NCBI GenBank assembly: GCA_035515055.1 | Contig: DATJBV010000009.1 | Coordinates: 124,001 to 188,000, forward strand | Reading direction: 5' to 3' | DNA length: 64,000 nt | DNA from: Pollutimonas sp035515055 | Lineage (GTDB): Bacteria > Pseudomonadota > Gammaproteobacteria > Burkholderiales > Burkholderiaceae_B | In this document: positions 60,554 to 64,000 of the stretch, piece by piece | How the letters are laid out: every line of letters starts with the position of its first letter | Numbering within the stretch: the stretch's first letter is position 1 | Program-made: the position numbers and the translations under genes | Notes under the pieces: model-generated | The model's database searches: none | Told to the model about the DNA's origin: nothing | Seen by the model: only the letters and a program-made list of their open reading frames with translations

Positions 60554-60793
60554 TTAGGCGCCACGAACGCCACGGGCACGCAAGTCGGCCAGGACGGAGT
60601 CGATGCCGTTCTTGTCGATGGTACGCAGTGCGTTGGTCGAAACACGCAGGCGAACCCAGCGGTTTTCGCTTTCGACCCAGAAACGACGCGATTGCAAGTT
60701 AGGTAAAAAGCGACGCTTGGTTTTATTGTTTGCGTGCGAAACATTGTTGCCCACCATTGGGCCTTTGCCGGTAACTTGGCATACGCGTGCCAT
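60554..60793 (-). CDS. rpmB: 50S ribosomal protein L28
   Basis: 79 residues. MARVCQVTGKGPMVGNNVSH is the L28 start, and NNKTKRRFLPNLQSRRFWVE and RVSTNALRTIDKNGID follow. First gene of the rpmB-rpmG operon. A good promoter lies about 90 bp upstream at 60883-60911. Confidence 0.98.
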   Translation of the reverse strand: MARVCQVTGKGPMVGNNVSHANNKTKRRFLPNLQSRRFWVESENRWVRLRVSTNALRTIDKNGIDSVLADLRARGVRGA

Positions 60794-60882
60794 GGTAATA
60801 CCCCTTGATAATTTGCTTGAGTCGGCCCCGCAGGTATGGAAAGCGGAAAAAAAGTAATGACCGTGTATCTGTGAAGCCTGAC

Positions 60883-60911
60883 ATTCTATAATGTTCAGAC
60901 AGTTTGATCAA
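60883..60911 (-). promoter_or_regulatory. Promoter of rpmB-rpmG
   Basis: Minus strand -35 TTGATC (60906-60911), 17-bp spacer, -10 TAGAAT (60883-60888; 5/6). It overlaps the last bases of the MFS transporter gene. Confidence 0.65.
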
Positions 60912-62104
60912 GTCGCTTTGAACGCCATGCGTCCAAATAACCACGATAAGCAGGCGCACAATGCCAGTGTACCGGTAAGTGGAAGCGCGGATGGTGCTTG
61001 CCAAACACTCACAACAAGGCCGGCCGTTGCGCCGCATAGCATTTGCAACGTGCCCATCAGCGCTGAAGCCACGCCCAGGCGCTTGCCTTGCTGGGTTAGC
61101 GCCAACGCGGCGGCATTCGGGTTGACGAAGCCTTGGCTGGCCATGAAGCCCGTCAAACAGATCATGAGCAGCGGCAGCGTTATGGTCCCGGTCAGGGTAA
61201 GCGCGAGCCCAAGTAGTGTCATAAGGGCAAGAGAGATCTGCGCCCTTTTCAACAATGATTGCGGGCTATGGCGGTTAAGCAGCCGGGCGCTGACTTGCGA
61301 CGCAATAATAAGCGCGGCCGCATTCACGCCAAAAAGAAAACCGAAGTATTGCGGATCGACCTGAAAAATTTCGATGAATATTCGCGGCGATCCCGCAATG
61401 TACGCGAACATGCCGGCTGAGCCGAAGCCGCCCGCCAGCGAATAACACATGAACTGTTTATGCCGCAAGAGCGCCAGGTAATTACGCCCGATGATAGCGA
61501 CGCCCAGCGGAATGACGCGTTGCGGCTTGAGGCTTTCCCGCATGGTGATAATGACCGCAAGTAGAAGGACGCCGCCGCAACCCGCCATGATGCCGAAAAT
61601 CCAGCGCCAATTGGCGAATACCAACACTTGGCCGCCCAGGATGGGCGCGAGTATGGGGGTCACTCCCATGACGAGCAGGAGTACCGATAACGCCTTCGAC
61701 GCGTCGCGCGTATCGAAGTTGTCCCGGATGACGGCACGGGGAATGACCAGGCCGGCGGCGCCGCCGAATGCCTGGGCGACACGCCACCAGGTCAGGTGTT
61801 CGATATTCGTGGTGAATGCGCAGCCAATCGATGCGCCAATGAAGATAATCAGGCCCGCGATCAACGGCTTCTTGCGACCGTAACGGTCGGCGAAAGGGCC
61901 ATAGAACAGCTGGGCCATCGCCAGCCCGAACAAATAGCCGGCAAGCGTGCGTTCCACATGGCCCGGCGTCGTGCCCAGGCCGTGTGCAATAGCCGGGAAG
62001 GCCGGCAGGTACATGTCGATCGCGAGCGGGCCCAGTGCCGTGAGCAGGCCCATGAGAAACAGCCAGCGGGGTATGGCGACTAGAGGTTGGTATTCTTGGG
62101 GCAT
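60908..62104 (-). CDS. MFS drug-resistance transporter, Bcr/CflA type
   Basis: 398 residues with about twelve membrane segments. LTALGPLAIDMYLPAFPAIA is the Bcr/CflA start, GPFADRYGRKKPLIAGLII is MFS motif A between segments 2 and 3, and RAVIRDNFDTRDASKALSVL is the motif D-like cytoplasmic loop of this group. Predicted proton-coupled export of drugs; the substrate is not known. ATG 62102-62104. Its end carries the rpmB promoter. Confidence 0.9.
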   Translation of the reverse strand: MPQEYQPLVAIPRWLFLMGLLTALGPLAIDMYLPAFPAIAHGLGTTPGHVERTLAGYLFGLAMAQLFYGPFADRYGRKKPLIAGLIIFIGASIGCAFTTNIEHLTWWRVAQAFGGAAGLVIPRAVIRDNFDTRDASKALSVLLLVMGVTPILAPILGGQVLVFANWRWIFGIMAGCGGVLLLAVIITMRESLKPQRVIPLGVAIIGRNYLALLRHKQFMCYSLAGGFGSAGMFAYIAGSPRIFIEIFQVDPQYFGFLFGVNAAALIIASQVSARLLNRHSPQSLLKRAQISLALMTLLGLALTLTGTITLPLLMICLTGFMASQGFVNPNAAALALTQQGKRLGVASALMGTLQMLCGATAGLVVSVWQAPSALPLTGTLALCACLSWLFGRMAFKAT

Positions 62105-62221
62105 GTATGGCGGCTGACGATATCGGTCTGAATCTTAGCATGGGGACCACAGCGCATTTCCTTCCCGGGCGATCTATGGCACTATTTTTGCTCACGCACG
62201 TTTTGTTATGAGGAGTCGATC

Positions 62222-63475
62222 TTGAGCTCGGTCTTGGCTATCGTGGAAAACAAGCTGGCGTCGCTACCTTTGCCCGTGCAATTGGTCATGCCTGACGGTC
62301 AAATTCAGGGCGTTGCTGGTGCGAATATACGCCTGGTCATCAAGGACAAGTCGGTATTGGCCAATCTTGCCGCTGGGCAAGTGGGCCAGTTAGGCGAAGA
62401 CTACGTCGAAGGAAAGTTCGATGTCGACGGATCGATGCGCGACCTGATGCGGCTGGCTGCCGCTATTCTGCCTGGGTCGCCTATCGAAGCGGCGCGTGTG
62501 GGGCGCCTCACCGAACTTATACGGCGGCTCCTTTCCGTCTGGCGTCACTCCGTCGAACGGGACGCGCGCCAGGTGCAGTTTCATTATGACTTATCGGATG
62601 ATTTTTACGCGTTATGGCTCGATCCCCGGCGCGTCTATTCCTGCGCCTATTTCCGAACGCCGGAATTAACCATCGCCCAGGCTCAGGAGGCCAAGCTGGA
62701 CCACATCTGCCGCAAGCTTCGCCTGGCCCGCGGCGAGCGCTTTCTGGATGTGGGCGCGGGCTGGGGTGGGTTACTCCTTTGGGCCGCCGAGAATTACGGA
62801 GTGGATGCCACGGGGATCACGCTGTCTCGAAACCAACACGCACACGTCAACCGCCTGATTGCCGAAAAAGGCTTAAGCGGGCGTGTGCGTATGGAACTAC
62901 TGGATTATCGCAAGCTCGACACCGCGCGACCGTACGACAAGATCGCGTCCGTAGGCATGTTCGAGCACGTCGGACGTGCGCAACTAGGCCAGTATTTCGC
63001 CACCTTGAACCGGCTGGTAAGGCCAGGCGGCCTTATCTTGAATCACGGCATTACGGCGGGGGGTGTCGACAATGCCGAGCTGGGCGCCGGCATGGGCGAA
63101 TTCATCGAAAAATACATTTTCCCCGGTGGCGAACTTACTCATATCAGCCATGTCTTGGGCCGTCTTGCGGAAGGCGGGCTCGAAGATGTGGACGTGGAGA
63201 ACCTGCGGCCCCACTACGCACGTACTCTGTGGGCCTGGAGCGACGCGCTGGAAGCGCAGCTTCCCCAGGCCCGCCTGACCTTGCCCGGTGACCAGGGCGA
63301 ACGTGCGCTGCGTGCCTACCGCATGTACCTGGCGGGATGCGCCATGGGCTTCGAACACGGATGGATCGCGTTGCATCAAATCTTGGCCCAGCCCCGCACG
63401 CACGGACGGCATGACGAACTGAATTTCCCGCCCGATCTTTCCTACCCATGGCGGCGTGATTACATGTACGAATAG
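62222..63475 (+). CDS. Cyclopropane-fatty-acid-synthase-like SAM methyltransferase
   Basis: 417 residues. The SAM-binding loop is LDVGAGWGGLLLWAAENYGV; the start of the catalytic part is HYDLSDDFYALWLDPRRVYS and CAYFRTPELTIAQAQEAKLD; ASVGMFEHVGRAQLGQYF also fits. Acts on membrane phospholipid double bonds if a true Cfa; related enzymes methylate other lipids. The start is TTG at 62222, supported by AGGAG eight bases upstream. Divergent from the MFS gene. Confidence 0.9.
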   Translation: MSSVLAIVENKLASLPLPVQLVMPDGQIQGVAGANIRLVIKDKSVLANLAAGQVGQLGEDYVEGKFDVDGSMRDLMRLAAAILPGSPIEAARVGRLTELIRRLLSVWRHSVERDARQVQFHYDLSDDFYALWLDPRRVYSCAYFRTPELTIAQAQEAKLDHICRKLRLARGERFLDVGAGWGGLLLWAAENYGVDATGITLSRNQHAHVNRLIAEKGLSGRVRMELLDYRKLDTARPYDKIASVGMFEHVGRAQLGQYFATLNRLVRPGGLILNHGITAGGVDNAELGAGMGEFIEKYIFPGGELTHISHVLGRLAEGGLEDVDVENLRPHYARTLWAWSDALEAQLPQARLTLPGDQGERALRAYRMYLAGCAMGFEHGWIALHQILAQPRTHGRHDELNFPPDLSYPWRRDYMYE

Positions 63476-63719
63476 CTGACCGGGATAGTACCGGGTTTCA
63501 TTTGCCGTCAATTTCTCGTAAACTGCTGCCAACCTAACGGTTTAAGTCAATCCTGGCGTATGGTGGGTCACCCGGCCCCATTACCTGTCAACGAGTTTTT
63601 TTAACTCATCTCGCTAGTTCGGTCTGTATCGGCGGCCATCCGTCTTCCGCACACCCCCTTAGCCCTGGCGCATTGGTCAACAACCATGTGCGTCCATGCA
63701 ACTTAGGAGGCAAACAGCC

Positions 63720-64000
63720 ATGTCCACTCGTGTGAACCCTTCACATATAACGTTTCTCTCGAACGTTCCCTCGCGATTCACCCGAATCGCCCTTGGTCTC
63801 AGTCTGGCGACTGTACTCTTCGGCGCTACTGGTTTGGCCAGCACGGCGAGCGCCGCGGAAAATCCCAAATGCGAAATCGATCGTCCGATCAAATTCGGCG
63901 GCATGAACTGGGAATCCAATCTGGTCCTGGTCGAAGTCGAACGTTTCATTGCAGAAAATGGCTACGGCTGTAAGTCGGAGGTTTTACCCGTCGAAACGCT
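63720..64000 (+). CDS. Glycine betaine/proline-type ABC transporter substrate-binding protein (partial, 5' end)
   Basis: Ninety-three complete codons, running off the window. A signal peptide (FTRIALGLSLATVLFGATGL, cut near ASAAENP) is followed by CEIDRPIKFGGMNWESNLVL and VEVERFIAENGYGCKSEV. The start of the mature domain with IKFGGMNWESN fits the ProX/OpuAC family for quaternary amines. ATG at 63720 with TAGGAGG upstream. The 244-bp gap before it holds no gene; only a GAGTT/AACTC hairpin at a T run near 63591-63605 was noticed. Confidence 0.8.
   Translation, partial: MSTRVNPSHITFLSNVPSRFTRIALGLSLATVLFGATGLASTASAAENPKCEIDRPIKFGGMNWESNLVLVEVERFIAENGYGCKSEVLPVET

Noticed and set aside
1..64000. 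tRNA genes, rRNA genes and CRISPR arrays
   Set aside because: I read the intergenic stretches on both strands and saw no cloverleaf with GTTCRA-type arm, no rRNA segment and no regularly spaced repeats. A tRNAscan-SE or CRISPR search was not possible here.

Overview
The window is one continuous stretch of a betaproteobacterial chromosome, most likely Burkholderiales, family Alcaligenaceae (relatives of Bordetella, Achromobacter and Pusillimonas). Reasons: high G+C, the block orders dacC-dat-ybeD-lipB-lipA, xerC-DUF484-dapF-lpxL-lpxL-metK and cobW-dksA-hslV-hslU, an S-adenosylhomocysteine (SAH) riboswitch in front of ahcY-metF, and a DksA without a zinc finger. The family assignment is from memory of such gene orders; no database was searched. 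I see no insertion sequence, prophage, CRISPR array, tRNA or rRNA gene.

Layout. 0-3.6 kb: 5' part of an HMG-CoA lyase gene, dprA, def-fmt and a gamma-type carbonic anhydrase homologue. 3.6-8.1 kb: drug/metabolite transporter, inner-core LPS genes waaC and waaA, galU. 8.2-10.8 kb: a 57-residue exported mini-protein, coaX-birA, an alpha/beta hydrolase. 10.9-16.1 kb: dacC, D-amino-acid aminotransferase, then ybeD-lipB-lipA interrupted by a crotonase-fold gene. 16.3-19.7 kb: nitrite reduction cluster (NirV-like protein, NNR/DNR-type regulator, copper nitrite reductase NirK, cytochrome c) with a regulator box and matching -10 upstream of nirK. 19.8-24.2 kb: N-formylglutamate amidohydrolase, C45-type acyltransferase, class III aminotransferase, cobalamin adenosyltransferase, small CusF-like protein. 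24.2-31.3 kb: hslU, hslV, dksA, a His-rich CobW GTPase and zur on the minus strand, facing a plus-strand zinc ABC transporter with a Zur-type palindrome between them. 31.3-35.7 kb: xerC, DUF484, dapF and two lauroyl/myristoyl-type acyltransferases. 35.9-40.9 kb: the methyl cycle and one-carbon genes (metK, DUF1289, SAH riboswitch, ahcY, small membrane protein, metF, 5-formyl-THF cyclo-ligase). 40.9-47.3 kb: lytic transglycosylase, cca, a membrane-tethered MidA-like methyltransferase, RhlE-type helicase. 47.3-48.35 kb: a gene-free kilobase full of long inverted repeats. 48.4-52.2 kb: acyl-CoA thioesterase, SDR dehydrogenase, acyl-CoA synthetase, RDD membrane protein. 52.3-52.6 kb: a 61-residue protein behind a promoter that carries two identical palindromes. 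52.6-60.8 kb: RNA methyltransferase, HemJ-like protein, proA, holA, lptE, leuS, rpmG, rpmB. 60.9-64 kb: MFS exporter, cyclopropane-fatty-acid-synthase-like methyltransferase, start of a glycine betaine-type binding protein gene.

Most of the window is housekeeping. The parts least explained by known genes are (1) the palindrome-rich kilobase at 47.7-48.35 kb, (2) the 61-residue protein with paired GGGTTAACCC sites around its -10, (3) a multi-hairpin leader before metK, and (4) the zinc locus, with a small membrane protein directly behind the Zur box and a zinc-finger-less DksA nearby. I did not find a clear multi-gene system that is wholly new.
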